This document shows positions 41,055 through 51,046 of a DNA stretch of 64,000 nt, one piece after another (within the stretch, counting starts at the first letter, position 1; the number at the start of each line of letters is the position of its first letter). The translations under genes were made by a program, and so were the position numbers. Origin of the DNA: Adiantum capillus-veneris (taxonomy: Eukaryota > Streptophyta > Polypodiopsida > Polypodiales > Pteridaceae). The stretch is from positions 71,897,372 to 71,961,371 of the forward strand of contig CM043953.1 of the NCBI GenBank assembly GCA_014529385.2. Reading direction: 5' to 3'. Below the pieces are notes generated by a model. It made no database searches and was not told the DNA's origin. It worked only from the letters and a program-made list of their open reading frames with translations.

Positions 41055-42530
41055 GATAACGATATGCATAAGCAATTTTTTTTGCTTAAGTTACGATTTT
41101 TTACTTTAATACATGATATTTTTGACACATGTTTATACCATTGTTTCTAACAAGTATGATTTGAAGATTCTTAGCTTAGCTATTGAGGAGGATTATTTTT
41201 TTAATGGAGGTGTGTAATGAAAATGATAAATATATATATTATTACACGTGACATATGAAAAATTAAGATTGTTCTATGAAAAATATAAAAGATTACCAAG
41301 TTTATTGATATTGTAGTATTAAAAAGCTCTTTATGAGTTATGGTCACTTTATGTCCGAACGGACAATTTATAATCATTTTGAGCATTCAAAAAATCTATA
41401 AATAGATACGTGCAAATAAAAAATTCTCACTCTTGCACGGGGGGAGATTGGAGCCAGTGCTCTGTGTTCTTTTTCTTTTCTAGGATAGTGAAAGCGAGAA
41501 TTGTTTTAGATAAGCAACACAAGGATTATTTAGGAAGAAAAGTTAATACTATTGTAAGAGATTATAAAATATAATTGCAACTATGCGACTATGCGCTATG
41601 TAGTTCAAGATAAAGGTTTTATATATCTCTTGTAATGGAAGCTCCTTTGGAGAGTAGCTTGTACCATCCTTACCCCACGTGTTTTTTGTTCTAGTTGCAT
41701 AATCGTAATAATAACCTGCTCCATTCCAATAGCCACGTAGGCAAGGAGTAACAATGACACTTAAGGTTATCGGCTCGCATTCAAGCAATCAAGGCCTAAA
41801 ATTCTTGCCATTGGTGCTTGTAGTTAGGTTGCTAAGGCATGTGATTTAATCCTATTTCATTGGTATAGCACTCTTTAAATGAAGCTTTTAAGTGTACTCA
41901 AAAACTTTTTAAAGGTGAAAAGGCTATGTTTAAAGGTGATCACACTAAATCTAAATGTTTCAATTTTTCAATTTAAATTTAAGGTAAATGTCAAACTTCA
42001 TAAATGAGAAATTTAGAGGTGAATGGCCTATGTTTGAAATGCTTACACTAAATCTCTCTAAAGATTAGTTTTTCAATTCGAATTTTTAGGAGAAATGTAA
42101 AACTTTGTAGATGAGATTGCATTAAGCGTAGGTTTTTCTTCAGTAAGGGGTGTGTATATAAGAATAATTTTGAAGTTTACAACATACGAATTATATTTCA
42201 ATGATTATAAGATTAATTTTGAACCTTATAATTTTCACCATTTCAATGATTATATATACAAGATTATTTTTGAACCTTGTAAATTTTCTACCTAGAGCTT
42301 GGTCTAATCATTCTTAGGTGCAACTTGCTCATTGGAAGAGCTCGTGATTTTTTCACTTGTTTTTAATCTCAAGATCAAGCATTAAAAAGTAATCAATAAT
42401 ATAAAGGTATCCACTTACAACCATCTTTGCCTTTTCTCTTGAGAGCTTAAAGAAATTGAGAGCTTAAAGAAATTAAGCAAATGCTAAGACCTTTTCCACT
42501 AGCTCTTAAAAAAGTGATGACCTAAAAAAT
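41055..42530. other. AT-rich DNA without gene
   Basis: No coding signal on either strand. It includes two degenerate duplications (about 41910-42120, around GTGATCACACTAAATCT, and about 42180-42290, around TTTCAATGATTATA) and a TATAAATAG at about 41395 with no recognisable downstream gene. Confidence 0.5.
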
Positions 42531-42531
42531 G

Positions 42532-42536
<5 letters not shown>

Positions 42537-42573
<37 letters not shown>

Positions 42574-42740
42574 AGTAAGGAGAAACAATTAGACAAACAA
42601 GATTGTTGCTAATTGTGTGAAAGCAAAGTATGGTAGCAAGCATCTATAAGCAAGGAGGAGAGCAAACCACACAAGATAAAAGATTGAGAGAACATACACC
42701 AAGCGAGTATCTATAAGAGACGAGGAGAGCAAACCACGAG

Positions 42741-42798
<58 letters not shown>

Positions 42799-42906
42799 CA
42801 TAACCTACCATATTGGTTGTTATTAAGATCGACAATATTGGGCAATGCCAACAAAGAACACAAGATAAAGTGTAAGAATATACACAAGCGAGCATCCATA
42901 AGAGAC

Positions 42907-42960
<54 letters not shown>

Positions 42961-43030
42961 CATAACGTACCATATTGGTTGTTAAAATCGACAATGCCAA
43001 CAAAAAACACATCTATAAGAGACGAGGAGA

Positions 43031-43064
<34 letters not shown>

Positions 43065-43295
43065 CATAACCTACCATATTGGTTGTTAAAATCGACAATG
43101 CCAACAAAAAACACATCTATAAGAGACGAGGAGAGCAAAAAGAGAGAGAGAGAGAGAATGCATAACCTACCATATTGGTTGTTGTTAAGATCGACAATCC
43201 ACGATATTGGGCAATGCCAACAAAGAACACAAGATAAAGTGTGAGCACACATGCGCGCGTCTCTTAAGCATCTATAAGAGACGAGGAGAGCATAC

Positions 43296-43349
<54 letters not shown>

Positions 43350-43451
43350 CATAACCTACCATATTGGTTGTTGTTAAGATCAACAATTTGGTTGTTGTTA
43401 AGATCAACAATCCACGATATTGGGCAATACCAACAAAGAACACAAGATAAA

Positions 43452-43503
<52 letters not shown>

Positions 43504-43659
43504 TAGAGAGAGAGAAAATGCATAACCTACCATATTGGTTGTTGTTAAGATCAACAATCCACGATATTGGGCAATGCCAACAAAGAACACAAGATAAAGT
43601 GTGAGAGAACACACATGCGCGCGTCTCTTAAGCATCTATAAGAGACGAGGAGAGCATAC

Positions 43660-43714
<55 letters not shown>

Positions 43715-43963
43715 ATAACCTACCATATTGGTTGTTGTTAAGATCGACAATCCACGATATTGGGCAATGCCAACAAAAAACACAAGATAAAAGTGTGTGT
43801 GTGTGTGTGAGAGAGAGAGAGAAAATGCATAACTTACCATATTGGTTGTTGTTAAGATCGACAATCCACGATATTGGGCAATGCCAACAAAGAACTCAAG
43901 ATAAAAGTGTGAGAGAACACACATGCGCACGTCTCTTACGCATCTATAAGAGACGAGGAGAGC

Positions 43964-44010
<47 letters not shown>

Positions 44011-44020
44011 AACCTACCAT
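42537..44020 (+). repeat. Compound satellite: (GA)n runs alternating with a conserved spacer
   Basis: About ten units. Each has a (GA)n run of about 15-50 bp, then ATGCATAACCTACCATATTGG, GTTGTTGTTAAGATCGACAA, (TCCACGATATTGGGCAATG in most), CCAACAAAGAACACAAGATA, (GTGTGAG..., ATGCGCGCGTCTCTTA in some) and CATCTATAAGAGACGAGGAG before the next run. Unit starts are near 42796, 42956, 43065, 43158, 43346, 43518, 43715, 43825 and 44010, so unit length varies between about 90 and 200 bp by loss of spacer blocks and change in run length. Long minus-strand frames here are translations of the repeat. Confidence 0.9.
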
Positions 44021-44029
44021 ATTAGTTGC

Positions 44030-44107
44030 AATGTCTACAAGACTCTTTCCTTTCGCTAAAGCATTAGGAATGTCAACAAGACTCTTTCCTTTCGCTAAAG
44101 CATTAGG
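44030..44107 (+). repeat. 39-bp tandem duplication
   Basis: AATGTCTACAAGACTCTTTC to AGCATTAGG occurs twice in direct succession (44030-44068, 44069-44107) with one base difference. Confidence 0.92.
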
Positions 44108-44274
44108 TACAAGGATATCAATGTTGAAGAACAACCCCAACAGAATTAAGAGAAAAAACAAGAGAAAAAAAACAAGTAACAATGCAAGAGACCTTATAGA
44201 CGTCAATACCTACTTAAAATTATGTGGAATGCTGAACAAGACATGAAATGTACACATGGCAGGAACTCAGCAAC

Positions 44275-44557
44275 TCATTGGCCACGGCCGCCCGTAACAC
44301 GGTTGATGGCATCCTTGGTGGCATCGACGGCCCCGTTAACGGCCCCAGTCACTTGGTCCTTGGCAGCCACAGCAGAGTCCTGCACATAGCGAGCAGTGGC
44401 GCCCGCCTTCTCTTGCACGGCGGAGCCTGCCCCAGCAGCTTTGCCCTTGGCCTGCTCCCAAGCGCCCTGTCCGGCCTCACCAGCCTCTGACGTCTTCACC
44501 TTGGCGGTCTCGCCAGCCCCCTGTATAACAATGCCACAGTCAGGAATCACATCACAT

Positions 44558-44594
<37 letters not shown>

Positions 44595-44736
44595 AGATTT
44601 CCCTTTATGTATTGATTGGTAAATGTACCTGGGCGGCCTCCTGCGCCTGGCCGGCCGTCTCCTGGCCAAACCCCTTGGCCTGTTCAGCCTTCTTGGCTGC
44701 CGATTCCTTCATCTGCTGTGCATGTAGGTCTGCCAT
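44275..44736 (-). CDS. LEA-type (late embryogenesis abundant) protein, two exons
   Basis: Exon 1 is 44736-44629 (36 codons from MADLHAQQMKESAAKKAEQA), exon 2 is 44520-44275 (81 codons and TGA). The 108-bp intron has GT at 44628-44627 and ends TATACAG at 44521, and it holds a (TG)n repeat. The 117-residue product is rich in Ala, Gly, Lys, Glu and Gln, has no Cys or Pro, and repeats KAxxAxxxAKD/E-type helices (AWEQAKGKAAGAGSAVQEKA, VDATKDAINRVTGGRGQ). This is the make-up of small LEA group 3/KIN-type hydrophilins, which protect proteins and membranes during drying and are usually ABA-induced. There is no transit peptide, so it is probably cytosolic. Coding sequence is GC-rich against AT-rich surroundings, and splice sites and frame are intact: the best candidate for a working host gene here. 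Confidence 0.85.
44521..44628 (-). other. Intron of the LEA gene
   Basis: 108 bp, minus strand GTACATTTACC to TTGTTATACAG, between codons (phase 0). It contains an alternating TG/CA stretch of about 28 bp (44562-44589). Confidence 0.85.
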
Positions 44737-44861
44737 CGCCGATAATCAGTCAGTCAGTCAGTCAGGAAGCAGGATGAGCGATACTCTAGAAACGATGCCC
44801 TTCCTGATTCAAGTTCGAATGCTTGAGTGACAGTGACTCCTCGGCAAGAAGGTTCGGCCCG

Positions 44862-44869
44862 TTTATATG
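44862..44869 (-). promoter_or_regulatory. LEA gene TATA box
   Basis: Minus-strand CCATATAAAC, about 130 bp before the start codon, with a CAGT-repeat leader (44746-44766) between them. Confidence 0.65.
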
Positions 44870-44926
44870 GAGCCAAGCCCAGCTCATTCGTGTCAAGCTC
44901 CCAGCGCTTGGAACCTCTTCTCTACG

Positions 44927-44935
44927 ACGCGTGTC
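44927..44935 (+). promoter_or_regulatory. CE3-like coupling element
   Basis: ACGCGTGTC matches the core of coupling element CE3 known from the ABA-response complex of the barley HVA1 LEA gene. It lies about 60 bp upstream of the TATA box. Confidence 0.5.
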
Positions 44936-44978
44936 TCTATTCCAACTGACGACCGAGGCGCTTGCCAAAGATCCTTTG

Positions 44979-44988
44979 ACACGTGTCT
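44979..44988 (+). promoter_or_regulatory. ABRE/G-box, perfect palindrome GACACGTGTC
   Basis: Contains CACGTG (ACGTGTC ABRE core on both strands), recognised by bZIP factors of the ABF/AREB type. It is about 110 bp upstream of the TATA box and 43 bp from the CE3-like motif. Confidence 0.6.
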
Positions 44989-44989
44989 A

Positions 44990-45460
44990 ATTCGCTAATC
45001 CTTAAAGTGGAAATTTCGCAAATTAAACTATGGGCGATTACACACTGTGAAGGCGCCCGCCAAACCAAGCGAATCAGGTTGCACCACATCAAAATTGGGC
45101 GGTGGACAGCTTACACGATGCCAAAAATTGGAGGCGACGTAAAACCTTCCTGGCTGCCAAATCTGTGCCATTTCGAGCAACGATTTGGACGGGGGTCTTT
45201 CAACGTCCAAATATGGCTGAGTACTCGGCATTTGGTCTTCTTTCTTCCTCGCCAATCACACGTAGGCATTTTCCATGTCCATTGTAATTAGGAAATGGCT
45301 GTGTGTAACGCATGAACTTTGTTCCCCGCGTGCCACTTTGAAATTGGGCGCCATCTGATGGGTAGTCTGTGATTTGGAAATGGCTATGTGTAACCTCCCT
45401 ATATTTACAGGATTTCTTGCCCTTTCCGCTCAAGGCTAAGCTTTTTAGTGAGACACACTT
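44990..45460. other. LEA upstream region, no gene seen
   Basis: Short frames on both strands lack any family signature. GGAAATGGCT-GTGTGTAAC is present twice (about 45290 and 45377), within a region possibly duplicated. Confidence 0.4.
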
Positions 45461-46155
45461 TTCCATACAATAGTCTTTTTTTTTAATTTGCAAAACTCAC
45501 GAACGTGAGTATATTATATTAGTAACCCAACAAAATTACAAATACTAGTCGTGCTCTTGACGAGCCATGACATCTTACAATAGACACTAGTACATCAGCT
45601 TAAAGGGGAGCCACCCCACGACAATGGTGAAAAGTTAGAGGCATATCCTTACCCACGCAGTTTCGACAATGCTGCAGTCACCACCATGTCCCACTCTTCA
45701 CTATTTCTCCTTTTCCCAATGGCAATTATCGCTACCTTGCTTTCCTGAATAATATCCATAAACGTTGCTATTTCAATGTGGTTCTCGAAAAGTCGACCAT
45801 TCCTAGCCTTTTAGGCGTGTTTAAAGTAACAGAACCTGACGATTTGAGTACTGACGAGGATTGGTTGGCTCGTGATTGCCTTCCCCCCAAGAAAAAGATC
45901 GTTTTTGTAGAACCCAACCTTCCATGTCGTTTGAATCCACTTGCAAATCTTCCCTGCCAGGCCACATATCCCCGAACAATCCTTGAGTAGGTGAGGGAGG
46001 TTCTCACTTGTATATCTGCATTGTCGACATCTATCTGGCCCAATACCTCTAGCTAGGACCTTCACCCCAATCAACAACGTCCCCTAGAGCACTTTCCACG
46101 TAAAGACTTCATCCTAAGCGACCATCTTGGGCACAAGATGTTCCATACAATAGTC
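45461..46155 (-). mobile_element. 5'-truncated LINE with poly(A) and 15-bp TSD
   Basis: The insertion (45476-46140) is flanked by perfect copies of TTCCATACAATAGTC at 45461-45475 and 46141-46155. On the minus strand it ends in A9 (plus-strand T9 at 45476-45484) preceded by AATTTGCAAA. The 5' part codes the RT-associated zinc-binding region (zf-RVT-like): DEVFTWKVL, stop, GTLLIGVKVLARGIGPDRCR, then CRYTSENLPHLLKDC. Target-primed insertion with 5' truncation explains all features. Confidence 0.92.
45768..46110 (-). pseudogene. LINE RT C-terminal zinc-binding domain
   Basis: Read on the minus strand as LARGIGPDRCRQCRYTSENL and HLLKDCSGICGLAGKICKWI. The C-x2-C-x(8-10)-HL-x3-C spacing matches the zf-RVT domain of plant L1-type elements (usually CPxC...E...HLFxxC). 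The frame ends with a stop after FCYFKHA near 45811, and the rest is 3' untranslated. Confidence 0.75.
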
Positions 46156-46304
46156 CTACCTTCTCAAGAATATCCCCAAGCTATAATGAGGAGGCTTTCA
46201 TGCTACGACAAAATATTTCACATCTTTTTAGTGCATGGAGCTTGGAGTTGGGAAACGCGTTAGATAGTGAGGCCCATGCTCTTAAGATGCTCTCTCACAC
46301 ACAT

Positions 46305-46496
46305 AAAATAGGTTGTCTAATATGCCCCCTCATGACTAGAGGGTTTGCATTTCGTTAAGAAGGTTGCCCAAAGGCCCTTTATGTCAAAGCCCCATGACAA
46401 AAAATAGGTTGTCTAATATGCCCCCTCATGACTAGAGGGTTTGCATTTCGTAAGAAGATTGCCCAAAGGCCCTTTATGTCAAAGGCCCCATGATTT
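46305..46496 (+). repeat. 96-bp tandem duplication
   Basis: AAAATAGGTTGTCTAATATG to CCCCATGA occurs at 46305-46400 and 46401-46496 with a few small differences. Confidence 0.9.
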
Positions 46497-46499
46497 AGA

Positions 46500-46809
46500 A
46501 GTGGAAAGCTCATCCATTAGATTAAGAAATTTCATTAAGAATCCCGTCTAAAATGTAAATGTACAACCTACTTACAACCCTTGTGCAAATAAGTTCAATA
46601 TGTACTTCACAATCTACTATATCTAATGTGCCTTGTAAAGGTGTTGCCATGTGGCAAAAGCTAAGTCTCTTTGCATTGCCCCTTGCAAAACTTGCCCACG
46701 CTAGAAGAAAGATTTGAAAAAAATGGAGGGGTGTGGGGGCCAAGCTCCATGGTAGGAGTGGTAGCCAAGGCAGATAGGGGTCTTCACTCTCCTCCTTCGC
46801 CCCCCTTCC

Positions 46810-46849
<40 letters not shown>

Positions 46850-48185
46850 TTTTTTCCAATAGCCCTCACTATTAATACCTTGTGAATTCTTTTGCTAATA
46901 TCAACATCTTGCGTAGTTCCATAGGCCTTCAAGATGCACGCATACATGATTGAAACGGGAGAGATGTCCCCTGGTTCGCATATGTTGAAAGCAGCCCAAA
47001 GCTTCCTGACCTTGCCCATGTTTGGTATATCCAAAAATCAACGCACTCAAGAGTTGACATTCTGGACAGGAAGCTCCTCAAGCACTTTCCGTGCTTTCTA
47101 AAGTGCACCACACCTCGCATACATGTCGACCAAGGTAGTGCAAAGCACTATATATTCTTTTTAATGGCACATAACTATTGCCACACGCCTCAAGATGCAA
47201 GCATAAGTGATTGCAACTAGAGAGACGCCCCTGGTTTGCGTATACTGAAAACAACCCAAAGCTTCCTAGCCCTGCCCCTGTTGGACATATATGGAAATCA
47301 ATGCACTCCAATAGACGATATCACAGAGAAGAACTTTTGTGCTTTCTGAAGTAGACCACAATTGGCATACATGTTGACCAAGGTAGTGCCAAGCATCACG
47401 TTTGTGAATTCTTTTGCCCATATCAGTGTCTTGCGTAGTGCCACATGCCTCCCAAATTCAAGAGTATTTAATTGCATCTGGAGAGATGTCCTCACTTTGC
47501 ATACTCTAAAAACATCCGAGAGCTTCCTTGCTACCCACATTGGGCATATCCTACAATCAAAACACTTCAAGAGATGGAATCTCAGAGATGCATCTCCTCA
47601 AGCACGCTTTGTGCTTTCTAAAGTAGACGACATTTGGTTGACATGTCAAACAAGGCATTCCCAAGCACATTATTTTCTTTCAATGGCCCGTGACTAACAA
47701 TATGATCATGAATTCTTTTGCCCATACCAATGTGCTACATAGTGCGACATGCCTTCAAGAGAAAAGCATTAAGTGATTTTTCTTGAGAGATTTTCACACT
47801 TTGTGTCCGCTGAAAATATGCCCGTGTTTGGCATATCCCACAATCAGTGCATTCCAAGAGTCCACATTCTAAAGAAGAATCTCCTCAAGCACTTTTTGTG
47901 CTTTTTGAAGTGCACCACTATTAGCATACATGTCGACCAAGGGAGTGCCAAGCACTCCATATATTTTTGAACAACCCATAACTATTGCCACATGCCTTCA
48001 AGATGCAAGAATAGGTGATTGCAACTAGAGAGATGCCCCCGATTTGCATTAACTAGAAACAACCCAAAGCTTCCTAGCCCTACCCCAGTTGGGCATATCT
48101 CGAAATCAGTGCACTCCAAGAGAAGACATCATAGAGAAGAAGCTCCTCAAGCAATTTTATGCTTTCTGAGGTAGACCACAATTGT
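46500..48185 (-). pseudogene. PPR (pentatricopeptide repeat) protein pseudogene
   Basis: Minus-strand fragments in several frames match plant PPR repeats: GTPLVDMYANSGALQKAQKV and NVDSWNALIVGYAKHG (about 47980-47830), LGTTLVNMYANCGLLQKAQK (about 47400-47340), and SPVSIMYACILKAYG followed by ISKRIHKVL (about 46960-46880). The recurring order (LV-MYA-G-L-KA, then NVxSW-ALI-GYA--G, then ACILKA-G) corresponds to PLS-type organellar RNA-editing factors. At least four repeat triplets are visible, with many stops and shifts. No DYW or E domain was recognised. PPR families are greatly enlarged in ferns and lycophytes. Confidence 0.8.
46818..46847 (+). repeat. (TC)n microsatellite in PPR pseudogene
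   Basis: About 30 bp of TC repeats interrupting the minus-strand PPR frame. Confidence 0.9.
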
Positions 48186-48189
48186 CATC

Positions 48190-49563
48190 TGTAATGAAAT
48201 TGGCCTATTTACTAATTGAGAGTAGCGGAAATTAGAGAGAGTACTTTTGTGAAATTACTCTGTGAGCATAGTGGGTGGACATAATTGAAGGTAGCAACAT
48301 AAACATAGCATTTAGTCAACTTGGCATGAACAATACTTTTGCAAGAGGAGAATTTAGAGAACATGATAACAGTTGAGGACCAGATTTATGTGGAGCTGGT
48401 TCCCCCTCCAATAGGCATTTGTATTATAGTTTCTCCCATCAAGAGAGACTTGTTACAATACAATCTTTGTGTTCCTTGTGACCTAGGTGATGCAATGAAG
48501 ATGGAAAGCTTCATGCATCACGAGCATAACATAAACTTTGTAGAAAGCATTAACTATCCCAAGCCTCAGTTCCAAGACCTCAAACACCTTTGAAGGTGGA
48601 GAGAGCTAGCAGGGAATGAGAGTAGGGAAGAGGAAGAAGAAACATTTCATAGGAGAAAGAACTAGTTCCTCACTTATCATCACTCTTCTTGCTAGCATAC
48701 GTAATAGCATAGTAATGAAGATGGAGAAGATGGAAAGCTTAAGCATTAAAAGCATGGCTCTTGGTTGGATTTGCATTCCATAGCCAAGAGTGTTGGTGTA
48801 GGCTCCTCTCTACTTGCTTGGAAAAGGAGAGGGAGCTCTTGCACTTTGCAATTCACACAATGAGAGTGTGTGTGAGTGTGTGTGGGAGAGTATACCCCTC
48901 AAGCAGGCCCCTACTTGCTTTGGTCGACCCCCCCCTTGTAGCTCATGCTTGAAGCTCATTGGACCCCTCCAGGCCTAGCCAAGAGTGTTAGTGTAGGCTC
49001 TCAACCTCTCTACTTGCTTGGAGAAGGAGAGGGAGCTCTTGCACTTTGCACTTCACACAATGAGAGAGTGTGTGAGAGAGTATACCCCTCAAGCAGGCCC
49101 CCTACTTGCTTTGGTCGACCCTCCCCTTGTAGCTCATGCTTGAAGCTCATCGGACCCCTCCAGGCCTAGCCAATCACAAGCAAGAGTCCTACCAAGCAAC
49201 AAGGGTAGCCTTGGGACAAGTGTCCCCCTTTCCCCTTTGAGAGAGAGGGCTTGATAAATGCTAAATCAATTAATTAAATCCACTAAATTATCATTGGACC
49301 CCTTGGGTGGCCAACCAAAAAGATTTAGGCGCACCACGAGGGTAACCTAGCTAGGGGCTTGACATGTGTCCTACTTGCCTCTTGGGCAAGGGGTGCCCTT
49401 TGGGGGAGAGAGTGCTCAAGCAACCACCCCCCCTTCTTGCATGGCTTGCCCCCTCCTTGTAGAGATTTGCTTTGACTTTTATGCCACCTCAAGCCTCTCA
49501 ACCTTGGGCCTAGTTTCTCACCACAAGCTTGGTACTTAAGCCCCTCAGCCACTATGGCTCCTT
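48190..49563 (-). repeat. G3-type LTR copy, split by copia D
   Basis: Same sequence family as 32370-33917. It starts (plus strand) TGTAATGAAATTGG at the PPR edge. It contains an internal tandem duplication of about 190 bp (48781-48977 and 48978-49169, around AAGAGTGTTGGTGTAGGC and TTGGTCGACCC). Copia D is inserted at 49564; a clear continuation of the LTR to the TGTCA end on the other side was not found. Confidence 0.6.
48781..49169 (+). repeat. Tandem duplication of about 193 bp
   Basis: From TAGCCAAGAGTGTTGGTGTA to CCCCTCCAGGCC, present twice in succession with small differences. Confidence 0.88.
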
Positions 49564-49787
49564 TGTTGGAATTGGGGTTGCAGAGAAACGCACACAGCTT
49601 GGAGAAGACGAAGGAAGCTCAAGGCACACAATAGAGAGTGTGTTACTTAGTGTGCAATGGAAGTATGGATAGCCCTAGTGATGGGCGTATATACAATGCT
49701 CAGGGGAAAAAACCTCCTAAACAGGGAAAAAATGTCCCGCGGTCCTAGTGTTTTCACACACATCACTACCACATGTATATGGTAACA
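49564..49787 (-). repeat. Copia D 3' LTR
   Basis: Plus-strand ends TGTTGGAATT and ATGGTAACA. The polypurine tract (minus CCAGGGGGGATT) abuts at 49788-49800. Nearly identical to the 5' LTR. Confidence 0.93.
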
Positions 49788-49859
49788 AATCCCCCCTGGA
49801 GTGATGTGGTGAACGAGAGCTGGCACATGAGTAAAGGGAAGTGCCATGCCCTGAGGGCA

Positions 49860-50437
49860 TGATCAGTCCAAAAAGGGGAGTAAGCCCAAAGCTTTGCGGA
49901 AAGCTTCAAGCTTCTCATGAGACAATGCCTTTGTGAAAAGATCTGCAAGGTTGTCTATGTTGGCACATAAGCCAAGCTGATCCCTCCTGTTGAGAGCCTC
50001 TCCCTGACATAGTGGTAATGCACTTCAATGTGCTTTGTGGGAGCATGAAAAACTGGGTTCCTCGCAACTGCCAATGCGCTCTGACTGTTAGTGTAGATAG
50101 TGTTGGCAGTGTCATGTCCACAACACCCAAATCAGCCATAAGGCGTCTGAGCCATACACACTCAACCGTAGCTATGAAGACTGCCCTGTACTCAACCTCA
50201 CAACTCGAAGTGGCCAAAGTAGGTTGCTTCTTGCTCAACCATGATATACATGAATTTCCAAGCATGAAACAAAAACCACTTGTGGACACTCGTGTGTCAA
50301 AACGACCAGCCCAATCTGAGTCCGAAAAAGCATGTAAGTCTGGTGGCAATGATCCCCCCTTGGGATAAAACAAGCCAAGATGTAAAGTGCCAGTAAGGTA
50401 CGGAAAATCCTTTTGACAGCCTGCCAATGCTTAGACC
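49860..50437 (-). pseudogene. Copia D RNase H
   Basis: Landmarks on the minus strand: TLHLGLFYPKGG, LHAFSDSDWAGRFDTRVSTS, GFCFMLGNSCISWLSKKQPT, LATSSCEVEYRAVFIATVEC, VWLRRLMADLG; then in a shifted frame QSALAVARNPVFHAPTKHIE and VHYHYVRERL, ending LGLLPFLD. DSDWAG, EVEYRA and the NQSAxxxARNP region include the catalytic acids. Most of the domain is in one frame (49915-50427). Its upstream neighbour (RT) is on the other side of the CACTA element. Confidence 0.9.
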
Positions 50438-50440
50438 CAC

Positions 50441-50640
50441 TACAAGAGGTTGTGTGCTCTTGTGACGCTTATAGCGACGAAAATACACTGGGTTTTTAAA
50501 ACCCCCGGCGTCACTAAAAGCGTTGCTATTAGCGTCTATAAGAGAACGTCGCTATAGTAGTCGCTATCGCAGTCGCTGTAAGCGTCGCTATATAGCGACG
50601 CTTATAGCGACGCTGCAGAGCCTAATATAGTGACGCCCGA
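50441..50640 (+). repeat. CACTA subterminal repeat region
   Basis: The word GCGACGCT/AGCGTCGC and truncated forms occur at least eight times in both orientations, including TAGCGACGCTTATAGCGACG. In CACTA elements such subterminal arrays are binding sites for the accessory transposition protein. Confidence 0.85.
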
Positions 50641-51040
50641 GATTAAAATTTTTTGGGGACAGGGCATTGAATGCCCTGCACCCATCAACCATATTGAATG
50701 TTTCATTGGTCTATTTACCTTTGAAAAAAAGTGCAAAGGTAAATATAGACCCAAAATAGTCACCCACAAGACAATATAATCATTAACTCCAACATCCATA
50801 GTGCGTATTGTTTGCAAAATAAAGATACAAAAATGACAAGCGTGAATTGATGGAAGTAAATAAATGACAATTGTACACAACAACAAAATCACTTGATTGT
50901 TAATCATTGCAAATGTAATAGTTACAAACCATTGTCATTATTTAAAAAATATACATGGTTTTCAAAAGTACAAGTTACATGGTCTCATGATACATAAGCT
51001 AGGGCAAAAAGAAACTAATGCTATCTAGCTATGGCTAAAC
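50640..51040. other. CACTA internal noncoding region
   Basis: AT-rich sequence between the subterminal repeats and the end of the accessory gene; no gene seen. Confidence 0.5.
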
Positions 51041-51046
51041 TGACGT

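Noticed and set aside
42589-44206. Several minus- and plus-strand ORFs of 80-200 codons with Leu-Ser or Arg-Glu runs
   Set aside because: They are translations of (GA)n/(CT)n runs and of the repeated spacer; similar frames appear at 10617-10895, 17143-17526, 17925-18323, 52047-52659 and 55636-56212.
48339-48593. 84-codon ORF repeated at 61586-62080 (VELVPPPIGICIIVSPIKRD) as a conserved protein
   Set aside because: It lies inside the G3-type LTR repeat, and similarity follows the DNA repeat including stops in the other copies.
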